A DNA stretch of 64,000 bases. It comes from JAFASC01 sp034669505. GTDB lineage: Bacteria; Pseudomonadota; Alphaproteobacteria; Rhizobiales; Beijerinckiaceae. Each line of letters starts with the position of its first letter. Position 1 is the first letter of the stretch. Location of the stretch: positions 1 to 64,000 of the forward strand of contig JAXDNJ010000059.1 of the NCBI GenBank assembly GCA_034669505.1, written 5' to 3'. This document shows positions 17,285 to 25,799 of this stretch, piece by piece. A program made the position numbers and the translations under genes. Under the pieces are notes generated by a model, which saw nothing but the letters and a program-made list of their open reading frames with translations, was not told where the DNA came from and searched no databases.

Positions 17285-17389
17285 GATTCACGTGACCTCT
17301 AAGACTCGCTAAACGGGATTTGAATCCACAGGCCGTTAATACTTGTGGAATTTGTTTGACGAACCCGAGTCGCGGGATTCATATGACCT
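17285..17389 (+). promoter_or_regulatory. Paired palindromic operator candidates
   Basis: Two near-identical 14-mers, GATTCACGTGACCT (17285-17298) and GATTCATATGACCT (17376-17389), share all but the two central bases, and each contains a perfect 8-bp palindrome (TCACGTGA and TCATATGA). They are 91 bp apart, close to nine helical turns, with the second ending 26 bp before the ATG of the response regulator. This suits a dimeric regulator, possibly autoregulation; the protein is not known. Confidence 0.45.
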
Positions 17390-17415
17390 TGCGGCGGTGA
17401 TTCGGGGGCTGATCC

Positions 17416-18090
17416 ATGTTTGTCATTGTCGACGAACGCGAGATCGTAACGAGTGGATATACTTCGAGATTTAAGCGGGAAGGGGTGTCTTCGACGGGCT
17501 TTTGTCCCGACGAATTCAGAGAGTGGGTCGGCTCGGTGGCCGAGCCGGACCTCGGCGCAATCGAAGCTTTCCTGCTTGGCGATTGCAAAGCGCGCGAGAC
17601 GTATCCGCGCATGATCCGCGAGCGCTCACGCGCGCCGGTGATCGCGATGAATGAACTGCACTCTCTCGAACAGACGCTCGACCTCTTCGCGGCCGGCGTC
17701 GATGACGTCGTGCGCAAGCCCGTCCATGTCAGGGAGATACTTGCCCGCGTCGGCGCCATCCAGCGCCGCGCCGCGCCAACAAAGGAGCAAGCGGCTATCG
17801 TCGGCGAGATGAAGATTTTCTTCGACGGCCGCGATCCCGAGATCAAAGGCGACACCTTCCCACTGCCGCGGCGCGAGCGGCGCATCTTGGAGCATCTCGT
17901 CGTCAACCGCGGCAAGCGCGTGAGCAAGGCGCAGATCTTTAACGCGATCTATGGTCTCTTCGACGAGCATGTCCAAGAGAACGTCGTCGAGAGCCACATG
18001 AGCAAGCTGCGCAAGAAATTGCGCCGCAAGCTCGGCTACGATCCAATCGATTCCAAGCGCTACCTCGGCTACTGTCTGAACGGTTGCTGA
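17416..18090 (+). CDS. ftcR: FtcR/Rem-family OmpR-type response regulator
   Basis: A 224-residue response regulator with an atypical N-terminal receiver domain (MFVIVDEREIVTSGYTSRFKREG; the usual phospho-acceptor strand is poorly preserved, AFLLGDCKAR) and a C-terminal winged-helix OmpR-type DNA-binding domain (FPLPRRERRILEHLVVNRGKRVSK, ENVVESHMSKLRKKLRRKLG). Length and N-terminus match the orphan flagellar regulators FtcR of Brucella and Rem of Sinorhizobium. No flagellar genes are in this window. A CtrA box and paired palindromes precede it, so cell-cycle control and autoregulation are plausible. It ends 6 bp from the convergent transporter gene. Confidence 0.75.
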   Translation: MFVIVDEREIVTSGYTSRFKREGVSSTGFCPDEFREWVGSVAEPDLGAIEAFLLGDCKARETYPRMIRERSRAPVIAMNELHSLEQTLDLFAAGVDDVVRKPVHVREILARVGAIQRRAAPTKEQAAIVGEMKIFFDGRDPEIKGDTFPLPRRERRILEHLVVNRGKRVSKAQIFNAIYGLFDEHVQENVVESHMSKLRKKLRRKLGYDPIDSKRYLGYCLNGC

Positions 18091-18096
18091 TTGCCT

Positions 18097-19251
18097 TTAC
18101 TTCACCAGGTGGAACGCGCCGCCTTCCACTTTGATGAACACGACGGAACTTGCTTCATAGCCGTTATGATCGGTCGGCGTCATGTTCGACAGGCCGTTGT
18201 TCAGATAGACGTTCTTCGTCTTTTCCAGCTCGTCGCGCAGCGCCGCTCGGAATTCCGACGTGCCCGGCTTGCCGCTTTTCAGCGCACCGGGAATCGCGTT
18301 CTGCAAGAGCACGAACGAATCGAAGAGATGCGCGCCAAAAATGTTGCCGCGCGAATGGTTGGCTTTCTCAAAGCGCGTCAGATAGTCCTCGGCGACTTTT
18401 CGGAACGGGCTTGACGCTTCAAGATCGTTGGCGATCGTGAACGGCTCGCCGGAGAAAATCACGCCCTCAACATCCTTGCCTCCAAGCTTGATGAACTCCT
18501 CTGTCGCGACGCCATGCGTCTGGTAGACAGGTCCGGTATAGCCGCGCTCGCGTAGCGCTTTCTGTGGCAGCACCGCGGGCGTTCCGGCCGAGGCGATGAA
18601 CACCGCGTCCGGCTTGGTCGCGATGATCTTCAGCACCTGCCCCGTTACGCTCGTATCGCTGCGCGCGTAGACCTCGTGCGTCGTCAGCGTGATGCCGTGC
18701 TTCGGCGCGAGCTTCGACAGTTCGCTCCAATAGCCTTCCCCATAGCCATCGCTGACGCCGAGATAACCGAGCGTCTTGACGCCCTTTTTGGCGATGAAGT
18801 CCATGATGGCGGTGGCCATCAAGGAATCGTTGGGCACGACTTTAAAGACCCACTTGCGTTTCTCGTCCATCGGCACGACTAGCGCGCCGCTTGCGGCGAT
18901 GGTCATCAGCGGCGTCTTCGATTCGAAGGCAATGTCGACGAGGGGCATCGAGGTCGGCGTCAGCGAAGAGCCGATCATTGCGTCGACTTTTTCGTCGGTG
19001 ATCAGCTTGCGCATATTCAGCGCCGATTTTGTGCCGTCAGATTCGTCGTCGAGCGCGATGTAGGTGACCTTCTCGCCGGCGATTTCGGCAGGCAAGGCGC
19101 CGACCGCCTTCATTTCCGGTTGCCCGAGTGCGGCGCCAGGTCCGCTGGCGCTCACCGTAATGCCGATCTTGATGTCCGCCTGCGCCACTTGCAGCGCGAA
19201 AAGCGAAGCCGATAATGCCAGGGCAGCAAGCATTCCATGTCGAAGATGCAT
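18097..19251 (-). CDS. Branched-chain-amino-acid-type ABC transporter substrate-binding protein
   Basis: A 384-residue periplasmic binding protein (LivJ/LivK family, Peripla_BP_6 fold) with a signal peptide of about 25 residues ending in VAQA. The mature start DIKIGITVSASGPGAALGQPEM is typical. A strong site GGGAGGAAAG precedes the ATG. It is the last gene of the five-gene minus-strand operon P450-livH-livMG-livF-livK. Such binding proteins serve aromatic acids as often as leucine in soil alphaproteobacteria, and the P450 neighbour favours an aromatic acid (inference). Confidence 0.88.
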   Translation of the reverse strand: MHLRHGMLAALALSASLFALQVAQADIKIGITVSASGPGAALGQPEMKAVGALPAEIAGEKVTYIALDDESDGTKSALNMRKLITDEKVDAMIGSSLTPTSMPLVDIAFESKTPLMTIAASGALVVPMDEKRKWVFKVVPNDSLMATAIMDFIAKKGVKTLGYLGVSDGYGEGYWSELSKLAPKHGITLTTHEVYARSDTSVTGQVLKIIATKPDAVFIASAGTPAVLPQKALRERGYTGPVYQTHGVATEEFIKLGGKDVEGVIFSGEPFTIANDLEASSPFRKVAEDYLTRFEKANHSRGNIFGAHLFDSFVLLQNAIPGALKSGKPGTSEFRAALRDELEKTKNVYLNNGLSNMTPTDHNGYEASSVVFIKVEGGAFHLVK

Positions 19252-19286
19252 TCTTTCCTCCCACTTTTGTTTTCGTGAGCGTCGCC

Positions 19287-20012
19287 TCAGTATGACGCGC
19301 CGCCAAGTCCGAGATAGCTTTCAACGAGCCGCGGATTGTTGGTGATTTCAGCAGAGGAGCCGGCCGCCGTCACCTTGCCGAGCTCTAGCACATAGGCATA
19401 GCTCGCGACCTGCAGGGCCGCGCGGGCATTCTGCTCGATCAGCAGGATCGACACGCCCGCGTCTTTCAGACCGGTGATGATGTGGAACACGTCACGCACG
19501 ATGCGCGGCGCGAGGCCGAGGCTCGGCTCGTCGAGCATGAGCAGGCGCGGCCGCGCCATCAGCGCGCGGCCCATGGCGAGCATCTGCCGCTCGCCGCCCG
19601 AGAGCGTGCCGGCAAGCTGGCGCCGCCGCTCCTGCAGACGCGGAAAGCGGGCGTAGACATCTTCGAGCGACTGCGATCGCTCGGCGCGCGAGCGCCGGAA
19701 TCCGCCGAGCAGGAGATTGTCTTCGACGGGCATCGACGCAAACAGTTCGCGCCGCTCCGGCACGAGGCAGAGCCCGTTCGCAACACGGGCTTCGAGCGAG
19801 ATGTCGGCGACCGCCTTGCCATCGAAACGGATGCTGCCCTTGCCCTTCATCACGCCCATGATCGCGTTGAGCAGCGTCGTCTTGCCGGCGCCGTTTGCGC
19901 CTATGACGGTGACGATGGAAGCCTTGGGCACGTCGAGCGAGACGCCGTGCACGGCCTCGACGCGCCCGTAGGACACGTGGATGTCGCCAACGCTGAGCAA
20001 CGCCTCGCTCAT
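19287..20012 (-). CDS. livF: ABC transporter ATPase, LivF type
   Basis: 241 residues with Walker A GANGAGKTTLLNAIMG, Q-loop region, signature LSGGERQMLAMGRALMARP and Walker B LLMLDEPSLGLAP followed by the His-loop equivalent LIEQNARAAL. It is one of the two cytoplasmic ATPases of a LivFGHM importer. Its start overlaps the stop of the fused livMG gene by 4 bp (ATGA), so translation is coupled. Confidence 0.92.
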   Translation of the reverse strand: MSEALLSVGDIHVSYGRVEAVHGVSLDVPKASIVTVIGANGAGKTTLLNAIMGVMKGKGSIRFDGKAVADISLEARVANGLCLVPERRELFASMPVEDNLLLGGFRRSRAERSQSLEDVYARFPRLQERRRQLAGTLSGGERQMLAMGRALMARPRLLMLDEPSLGLAPRIVRDVFHIITGLKDAGVSILLIEQNARAALQVASYAYVLELGKVTAAGSSAEITNNPRLVESYLGLGGASY

Positions 20013-21766
20013 GCGACGCCGCCGAGATAGGCTTCAAGCACGCGCGGATCGCTACGCACGTCTTTCGGTGCGCCTTGCGCAATTTTTTGGCCGAAATCGA
20101 GCACGACGAGCCGGTCGGCGAGGCTCATAACGAAATCCATGTCGTGCTCGACGAGCAGCACGCTCATGCCTTCGCCGCGGAGTTCACGCAAAAGCCGTGC
20201 GAGTTCTTTCTTTTCGCCGACGCGCAGCCCCGCCGCGGGCTCATCGAGCAGAAGGAGAATAGGGTCCGGGCAGAGCGCGCGGGCGATTTCGACAAGCCGT
20301 AATTGACCAAGTGACAAGCTGCCGGCGAGCGAGAGCGCCTGATCGCCGAGCCCGACCCGCTCCAGTTGCCGCTTGGCATTGTTGAGAAGCGCGGCCTCTT
20401 CTTTTCTCTCAAGATGGGCGAAAGCGCGGAGCGTGCCGGCGCTCCCACGCAGATGCGCGCCGAGCGCGACATTCTCGATGACGCTCATGTCCGGCGCGAG
20501 ATGCACGTGCTGGAACGTGCGGCTGATGCCGAGGCGCGCCACATCTTGCGGGCGCTCGCCCGAAAGCGGTTTCCCGCAGAATACGATCGTGCCGCTCGTG
20601 CGGGGTTGAACGCAGGTCAGGAGATCGAATGTCGTGCTCTTGCCCGCACCGTTCGGCCCGATCAGCCCGAGGATTTCGCCCGCCGCGACTTCGAAGCTGA
20701 CATCATTCACCGCAACGAGTCCGCCGAATGTCTTACGTGCGGCGTTTACTTGCAGGAGCGGCGTTCCAGGCGCGGGCTTTGGCCGCTGCGGCAGCGGCAC
20801 GTCGGGCGCGCGCGTCAACTTTGGTGGTGGCGGCGGACCGGAGATGAGCGGCCACAATCCGCTCGGCGCAGTCTCGAGCACCAGCACAAGAATGGCGCCG
20901 AAGACGATCGTCTCGTAATTGCCGGTAGAGCCGATGATCCACGGCAGAATGTTCTGCAGTTGATCCTTCAAAATCGTCACCGACGCGGCGCCGAGGATCG
21001 CGCCATAGATGCGGCCGGCGCCGCCGATCACCGCCATGATCAGATATTCGATACCCGTGTTGACGCCGAAGGCGCCCGGGCTGACCGAGCGCTGGAAGTG
21101 GGCGTAGAGCCAGCCGGCAAGCCCCGCGAGCACCGCGGAATAAACGAAGACGATGAGCTTGGCGCGCGGTGCGTTGACGCCGAACGATTCCGCCGCGACC
21201 GCACCGCGACGCAAGGCACGAATGGCGCGGCCGATGCGGCTGTCGAGCAGGTTGCGTGTCGCGACGATCGCCAGCACGACTGCGATCCACACGACGACAA
21301 AGTACTCTCGTGGATCGATAATCGCATGCGTGCCGACACGCAGCGGCGGCACGCCGGACAAGCCGTCATGCGCGCCGAGCGTGCTCGAATTGCCGAAGAC
21401 GTAGAAGAGCGCGATGCCCCAGGCGATCGTGCCGAGCGGCAGGTAGTGACCGGAGAGGCGCACGGTGAGGGCGCCGATGAGCAGCGCGCCGAGCGCGGTA
21501 ACAAGAAGCGAGACCGGCAGCGTTAGCCATGGCGAGATGCCGTAATCGAGCGTCAGCACGGCGCTGGTGTAAGCACCGAAACCGACAAACGCCGCCTGGC
21601 CGAACGAAGTCATGCCGCCAACGCCGGTCAACAGAACAAGACCTAGCGCGACGAGACTCGACAGGCCAATATAGTTGAAGAGCGTAATCCAGTAGGGCGG
21701 CATCCATCCGGTGAACGGCGCAATCAACGCGGCGAGCGCAAACAGCGGCGGCAGCCATTGGCGCAT
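20009..21766 (-). CDS. Fused ABC permease-ATPase (LivM-LivG)
   Basis: A 585-residue fusion. Residues about 1-310 are a LivM-type permease with eight to nine membrane segments (ALGLVLLTGVGGMTSFGQAAFVGFGAYTSA is the family landmark, residues about 43-72). A proline-rich linker (GPPPPPKLTRAPDVPLPQRP) leads to a LivG-type ATPase with Walker A GPNGAGKSTTFDLL, signature LSLGQLRLVEIARAL and Walker B ILLLLDEPAAGL. The start MRQWLPPLF at 21766 is preferred over the longer frame because it lies just after the livH stop. In most systems M and G are separate; the fusion guarantees equal amounts. Confidence 0.9.
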   Translation of the reverse strand: MRQWLPPLFALAALIAPFTGWMPPYWITLFNYIGLSSLVALGLVLLTGVGGMTSFGQAAFVGFGAYTSAVLTLDYGISPWLTLPVSLLVTALGALLIGALTVRLSGHYLPLGTIAWGIALFYVFGNSSTLGAHDGLSGVPPLRVGTHAIIDPREYFVVVWIAVVLAIVATRNLLDSRIGRAIRALRRGAVAAESFGVNAPRAKLIVFVYSAVLAGLAGWLYAHFQRSVSPGAFGVNTGIEYLIMAVIGGAGRIYGAILGAASVTILKDQLQNILPWIIGSTGNYETIVFGAILVLVLETAPSGLWPLISGPPPPPKLTRAPDVPLPQRPKPAPGTPLLQVNAARKTFGGLVAVNDVSFEVAAGEILGLIGPNGAGKSTTFDLLTCVQPRTSGTIVFCGKPLSGERPQDVARLGISRTFQHVHLAPDMSVIENVALGAHLRGSAGTLRAFAHLERKEEAALLNNAKRQLERVGLGDQALSLAGSLSLGQLRLVEIARALCPDPILLLLDEPAAGLRVGEKKELARLLRELRGEGMSVLLVEHDMDFVMSLADRLVVLDFGQKIAQGAPKDVRSDPRVLEAYLGGVA

Positions 21767-21774
21767 CGACGGGG

Positions 21775-22812
21775 TCAATCCTCGTCCTCCAGATGCGAGG
21801 AGCGGAACGAGCGCCAAACCAAAACCGGCAAGATGATCGTGAAGACGAGCACTTCCTTGTATGTGCTCCACCAGAACGAGGCGAAGGATTCGACCAAGCC
21901 GACACCAAGCGCGGCGAGTGCGGTGATCGTGTAGCTGGCGAGTCCACCGACGATCGCGGCGACGAAGCCTTTGAGCCCGATGAGAAAGCCGCTGTCGTAA
22001 TAGATCGCGGTGATCGGCGTGATCAGAATGCCGCAGATCGCACCGATCAGCGCCGCCATGCCGAACGCGACTTGCCCCGCAACCGATGTCGGGATGCCGA
22101 CAAGCCGCGCACCGAGCCGGTTCGAGGCGCAGGCGCGTAGCGCCTTGCCGGTGAGGGTCAACCCGAAAAATAGCGCAAGAGCCGCAAGCAAAGCGAGCGT
22201 GACGCCGATCACGACGATACTTTGCCCGGTAATGATGAGCGCGCCTGCATTATAGGTTCCATCGGAGAGTGCCGTGGTGCGTACCCCCTCCGGACCGAAG
22301 AAGGCGAGCCCCAAACCGACCAGCGAAAGATGCACGCCGAAAGACGCAATGAGAAGGACGAGCACGCTCGCTTCGGCGAGCGGCTCGAAGGCGATGCGAT
22401 AGATCAGCGGTCCCATCGGCACGACGAGCAGAAGCGTCAGGATCGCGTTTGCTGTGAGACCGAGTTTCATCGGCGCGATGAAGTTAGTGAGTACGATCAG
22501 AAGCAGCGGGACAATCAAGGTCGATGCGATCACTCGCGCGAGCCGCCGCGCGTCCATCTCCCGCCAGTGCCAGGCGATGCTGGATATCGCGGCAAGAAAT
22601 CCGAGCGCGACGAGGAGCCATAGGGTCGGCGGCACACGGCCCGCTTCAAGCGCGGCGACCGTCAGCCCGGCAAATGCAACGAACTCGCCTTGCGGCACGA
22701 AAATCACGCGGGTGACCGCAAAGACCAGCACGAGCGCGATGGCGACGAGCGCATAAATCGCGCCGTTGATCACCGCATCCTGGACGAGGAACAGAACGAT
22801 CGTCGAATCCAA
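21775..22812 (-). CDS. livH: ABC transporter permease, LivH type
   Basis: 345 residues with about nine membrane segments and the LivH landmarks NGAIYALVAIALVLVFAVTRVIFVPQGEFVAFAG and, near the end, GLKGFVAAIVGGLASYTITALAALGVGLVESFA. It forms the second membrane half of the importer. It is some 50 residues longer than the usual LivH because of an extra hydrophobic, tryptophan-containing insert after the third segment (PPTLWLLVALGFLAAISSIAW). It lies 107 bp downstream of the P450 gene and 8 bp upstream of livMG. Confidence 0.9.
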   Translation of the reverse strand: MDSTIVLFLVQDAVINGAIYALVAIALVLVFAVTRVIFVPQGEFVAFAGLTVAALEAGRVPPTLWLLVALGFLAAISSIAWHWREMDARRLARVIASTLIVPLLLIVLTNFIAPMKLGLTANAILTLLLVVPMGPLIYRIAFEPLAEASVLVLLIASFGVHLSLVGLGLAFFGPEGVRTTALSDGTYNAGALIITGQSIVVIGVTLALLAALALFFGLTLTGKALRACASNRLGARLVGIPTSVAGQVAFGMAALIGAICGILITPITAIYYDSGFLIGLKGFVAAIVGGLASYTITALAALGVGLVESFASFWWSTYKEVLVFTIILPVLVWRSFRSSHLEDED

Positions 22813-22919
22813 GACGATCAGGCTCCGCGCGCGTTCAGAAATCCGGGCAGCGAACGAGCGTCGCCCAACGCGAACCTCCCCATGGATGTTGGTCCCCGCG
22901 GGACTTTTTCTCGCCGATC

Positions 22920-24119
22920 CTACAGAGGTGTGACTTCGACCGGCAAGGTCGCGAGCGAGCGCAGCGTGTTATTCAGCTTGCGTTTTGGCGCGCCGACGAT
23001 CTCAATCCGCTTCACGCGCTCGGCAAGCGCGCCGAGCATCATTTCGGCTTCGAGCCGCGCCACCATCTGTCCGACGCAGACATGGATTCCGTTGCCGAGC
23101 GCGACATGGCCGACCGGACGCCGGCGGATGTCGAATTTTTCCGGCTCTTCCCACCGCCGCGGATCGCGGTTGGCAGAGGCGAGGAAGAGCAGAACCTTCT
23201 CGTCCTGCGGGATTTCGATGCCTTCGATGTCGACGGGCCGCGTCGTCGTGCGGAAGAAGGTCTGCACCGGCGATTCCCATCTCAGCACTTCGTCGAATGC
23301 GACTTTGAGGAGCGACTTGTCGTCGAGCAGAATCTGCCACTGATCGGGGTACGTGGCGAAAGCGAGGATCGCCGAGCCGAGGCCGTTCACCGTGGTGTCG
23401 AGCCCCGCGGTCAAAAGCGCGCGCACGAGGATGTGCGCCTCGCTTTTCTCGATCTCGCCGCGATCGTAGGCCGCCCAGATCGCGGCGCCGAAGCCTTGGT
23501 CGCTCAGCCTTTCGCGCGCGCAGCTCTCGAAAATCCATTCGAGCGCGGGGGCGCAGGCCGCCTCCGACTCGCGGAAGAGGGCGTTCCGCGGTCCGAACGA
23601 GTTGAACAGCATGTTGCCATAGGGGAGCAGGTTCTCGCGCCCGTCGGGCCGCAGGCCCACGGCATCGGGGAAGACCTGTAGCGGATAGGCTTCGGCGAGA
23701 TCGGCGATGGCATCGAAGCGCCGCTTGGCGACGAGGCGGTCGGCTAATTTTGCGGCCTCAGCCCCAAAGGTCTCGCGTAAACCCCGTAGAGCTGGGGCGG
23801 CGAGCACGCGGTTCATCACGGTTCGCGTGCGGGTGTGCAGCGGCGGATCGACTTCGAGCAGCAGGCTCTTCGGCCGCCACGGCCGGCCCTTGCGGAAATC
23901 GTCGATGCCGACGCCGGCTCCGGAGGAGAAGGTCCGCCAATCGGCGAGCGCGGCCGAGACCTGCTCGTGGCGCGCCATCGTCCAGACGCCGTAGCGTTCG
24001 AGCCGCACGACGGGGCCGGCCTCGCGCAGCTCCTCGTGGAACGGATAAGGGTTGGTCAGAAACACATCGCCGAACGGGTCAATATCTGAGATCGGGTATC
24101 GCGTTTCCGTCGCCAGCAT
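22920..24119 (-). CDS. Cytochrome P450, CYP199A-like
   Basis: A soluble 399-residue P450. I-helix oxygen-activation motif TAGLDTTVNG, K-helix EVLRWESPVQTFFRTTTR (ExxR), and haem Cys348 in LGNGIHVCVGQ; the usual phenylalanine of FxxGxHxCxG is leucine. Overall it matches the CYP199A family of Rhodopseudomonas (shared stretches include PWRP-SLLLE-DPPLHTRTR, AIADLAEAYPL and SANRDPRRW), which oxidise para-substituted benzoates such as 4-methoxybenzoate. The I-helix reads RALLTAGLDTT where, from memory, CYP199A4 has RSLLSAGLDTT, so the substrate may differ. Ferredoxin and reductase partners are not in the window. It heads the Liv-type transporter operon. Confidence 0.88.
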   Translation of the reverse strand: MLATETRYPISDIDPFGDVFLTNPYPFHEELREAGPVVRLERYGVWTMARHEQVSAALADWRTFSSGAGVGIDDFRKGRPWRPKSLLLEVDPPLHTRTRTVMNRVLAAPALRGLRETFGAEAAKLADRLVAKRRFDAIADLAEAYPLQVFPDAVGLRPDGRENLLPYGNMLFNSFGPRNALFRESEAACAPALEWIFESCARERLSDQGFGAAIWAAYDRGEIEKSEAHILVRALLTAGLDTTVNGLGSAILAFATYPDQWQILLDDKSLLKVAFDEVLRWESPVQTFFRTTTRPVDIEGIEIPQDEKVLLFLASANRDPRRWEEPEKFDIRRRPVGHVALGNGIHVCVGQMVARLEAEMMLGALAERVKRIEIVGAPKRKLNNTLRSLATLPVEVTPL

Positions 24120-24212
24120 CGGCTTTCCTCGTCTGCTCCTGCTTCACGGGAGCTTTGCCGCGATTGTAGCCGAATCCCGGCACCGGATGCAGCACGCCCG
24201 CCTTTGGCCTAT

Positions 24213-25796
24213 ATGACGGCGATGCCGCAAGCTGCCCCCGTCTCGAATACGCCCGAACTGACCGTTTCCGAACTTTCCGCCGCCCTGAAGCGGACGGTGG
24301 AGGATCGCTTCGGTTACGTGCGCGTGCGCGGCGAAATCTCGAACTATCGCGGCCCGCACTCCTCGGGCCACGCTTATTTCTGCCTGAAGGACCAGGGCGC
24401 GCGGCTCGACGCCGTCGTCTGGAAGACCACCCTGCAGCGGCTGAAGACAAAGCCTGAAGAGGGGTTGGAAATCATCGCGACCGGGCGCGTCACCACCTTC
24501 CCCGGCAAATCCTCCTACCAGATCGTCATCGACTCGATCGAGCCCGCGGGCATAGGGGCCCTCATGGCGCTCTTGGACGAGCGCCGCCGCCGGCTCGCGG
24601 CGGAAGGCCTCTTCGATGAAGTGCGCAAACGCCCGATCCCTTACCTGCCCAATGTCATCGGCGTCGTGACGTCGCCGACCGGCGCGGTCATCCGGGACAT
24701 CGTGCATCGCATCCGCGATCGTTTTCCCCGCCGCGTGATCGTCTGGCCCGTGCGGGTGCAGGGCGAGACCTCGGCGGCGGAAGTCAGCGCCGCGATCCGC
24801 GGCTTCAACGCGCTGGAGGCGGGTTTCCCGCGACCGGACGTGCTGATCGTCGCGCGCGGCGGCGGCTCGCTCGAGGACCTGCTCGGCTTCAGCGAGGAGC
24901 TTGTCGTGCGCGCTGTCGCCGAGGGGGTGATCCCGCTCATCTCCGCGATCGGCCACGAGACCGACACGACGCTGATCGACTTCGCCGCCGATCTGCGTGC
25001 GCCGACGCCGACCGGCGCGGCGGAAAAGTGCGTGCCGGTCCGGGCGGAGCTCCTGCAAAGCGTGAACAATGTCGGCGCGCGCCTCGCCGCCGCAAGCCAC
25101 CGCAAGGTCGAGCGCCGCCGCAGCGATTTGCGCGCACTTTCGCGGGCGCTGCCCAGCGCCGAAAACGTACTTGCCGTGCCGCGGCAGCGGCTCGACGCGG
25201 CGGGGCAGCGGCTGACCTCCCGCGTTAGCGCCAGCCTCAACGAGCGCCGCCTGCGCATCAGCAATGCCGCGCATCTCCTCGCCCGGCATTCGCCGCAGGC
25301 CGAATTCGCGGCGGCGCGCGGGCGGCTCGACGGCGCCGGCAAACGCCTCGTCGGCGCTTATGCAGCCACACTGCGTTTCGCCGCGCAGCGCAATGCCAAC
25401 GATCGCGCCCGGCTCGCCTCGCTCACCCAGCGTCTCGGCGCCCGCACGCAAAGCGCGCTCGACGTGAACCGCGAGCGCGCCGTCACCCTGCAAACCCGCA
25501 TGCTCCGTGCGCAAAAAACCTGCGACGAGCGGCGCCGCGACAAGCTCGTGAGCCTCGCCCAATTGCTCGGCACGCTCGGTTATCGCTCGGTGCTGACGCG
25601 CGGCTTTGCGCTGGTACGCGACGTGAACGGCCGGCCGTTGCGCCGTGTGAGCGAACTCGAACCCGGCGATCGGATGAGCCTGCAGTTCGCCGATGGCTAC
25701 ATGCCCGCCGTTGCGGGCGAAGCACCCGGGCGTTTGCGCCCGGCGCCCAGGCGCATCGCGAGACAACCGGCTGCAAGCCAGGACTCGTTGTTCTGA
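24213..25796 (+). CDS. xseA: Exodeoxyribonuclease VII large subunit
   Basis: About 527 residues. With XseB it degrades single-stranded DNA. N-terminal OB-fold domain (TVSELSAALKRTVEDRFGYVRVRGEISNY), then the catalytic domain with PYLPNVIGVVTSPTGAVIRD, DVLIVARGGGSLEDLLGFSEE and ISAIGHETDTTLIDFAADLRAPTPT, and a long helical region to the end. Start candidates are TTG 24204, ATG 24213 and ATG 24222; the ATG at 24213 is taken. It is divergent from the P450 gene, and the phosphoesterase gene follows after 3 bp. Confidence 0.95.
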   Translation: MTAMPQAAPVSNTPELTVSELSAALKRTVEDRFGYVRVRGEISNYRGPHSSGHAYFCLKDQGARLDAVVWKTTLQRLKTKPEEGLEIIATGRVTTFPGKSSYQIVIDSIEPAGIGALMALLDERRRRLAAEGLFDEVRKRPIPYLPNVIGVVTSPTGAVIRDIVHRIRDRFPRRVIVWPVRVQGETSAAEVSAAIRGFNALEAGFPRPDVLIVARGGGSLEDLLGFSEELVVRAVAEGVIPLISAIGHETDTTLIDFAADLRAPTPTGAAEKCVPVRAELLQSVNNVGARLAAASHRKVERRRSDLRALSRALPSAENVLAVPRQRLDAAGQRLTSRVSASLNERRLRISNAAHLLARHSPQAEFAAARGRLDGAGKRLVGAYAATLRFAAQRNANDRARLASLTQRLGARTQSALDVNRERAVTLQTRMLRAQKTCDERRRDKLVSLAQLLGTLGYRSVLTRGFALVRDVNGRPLRRVSELEPGDRMSLQFADGYMPAVAGEAPGRLRPAPRRIARQPAASQDSLF

Positions 25797-25799
25797 TCC

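Noticed and set aside
20366..21526. 386-codon plus-strand frame opposite livMG
   Set aside because: Arginine/alanine-rich shadow of a clear ABC transporter gene; no ribosome site.
22892..22909. Hairpin GTCCC-CGC-GGGAC followed by TTTTT, as a rho-independent terminator
   Set aside because: It would work only on the plus strand, where no gene precedes it; both flanking genes (P450 and livH) are on the minus strand, where no U-run follows the stem.
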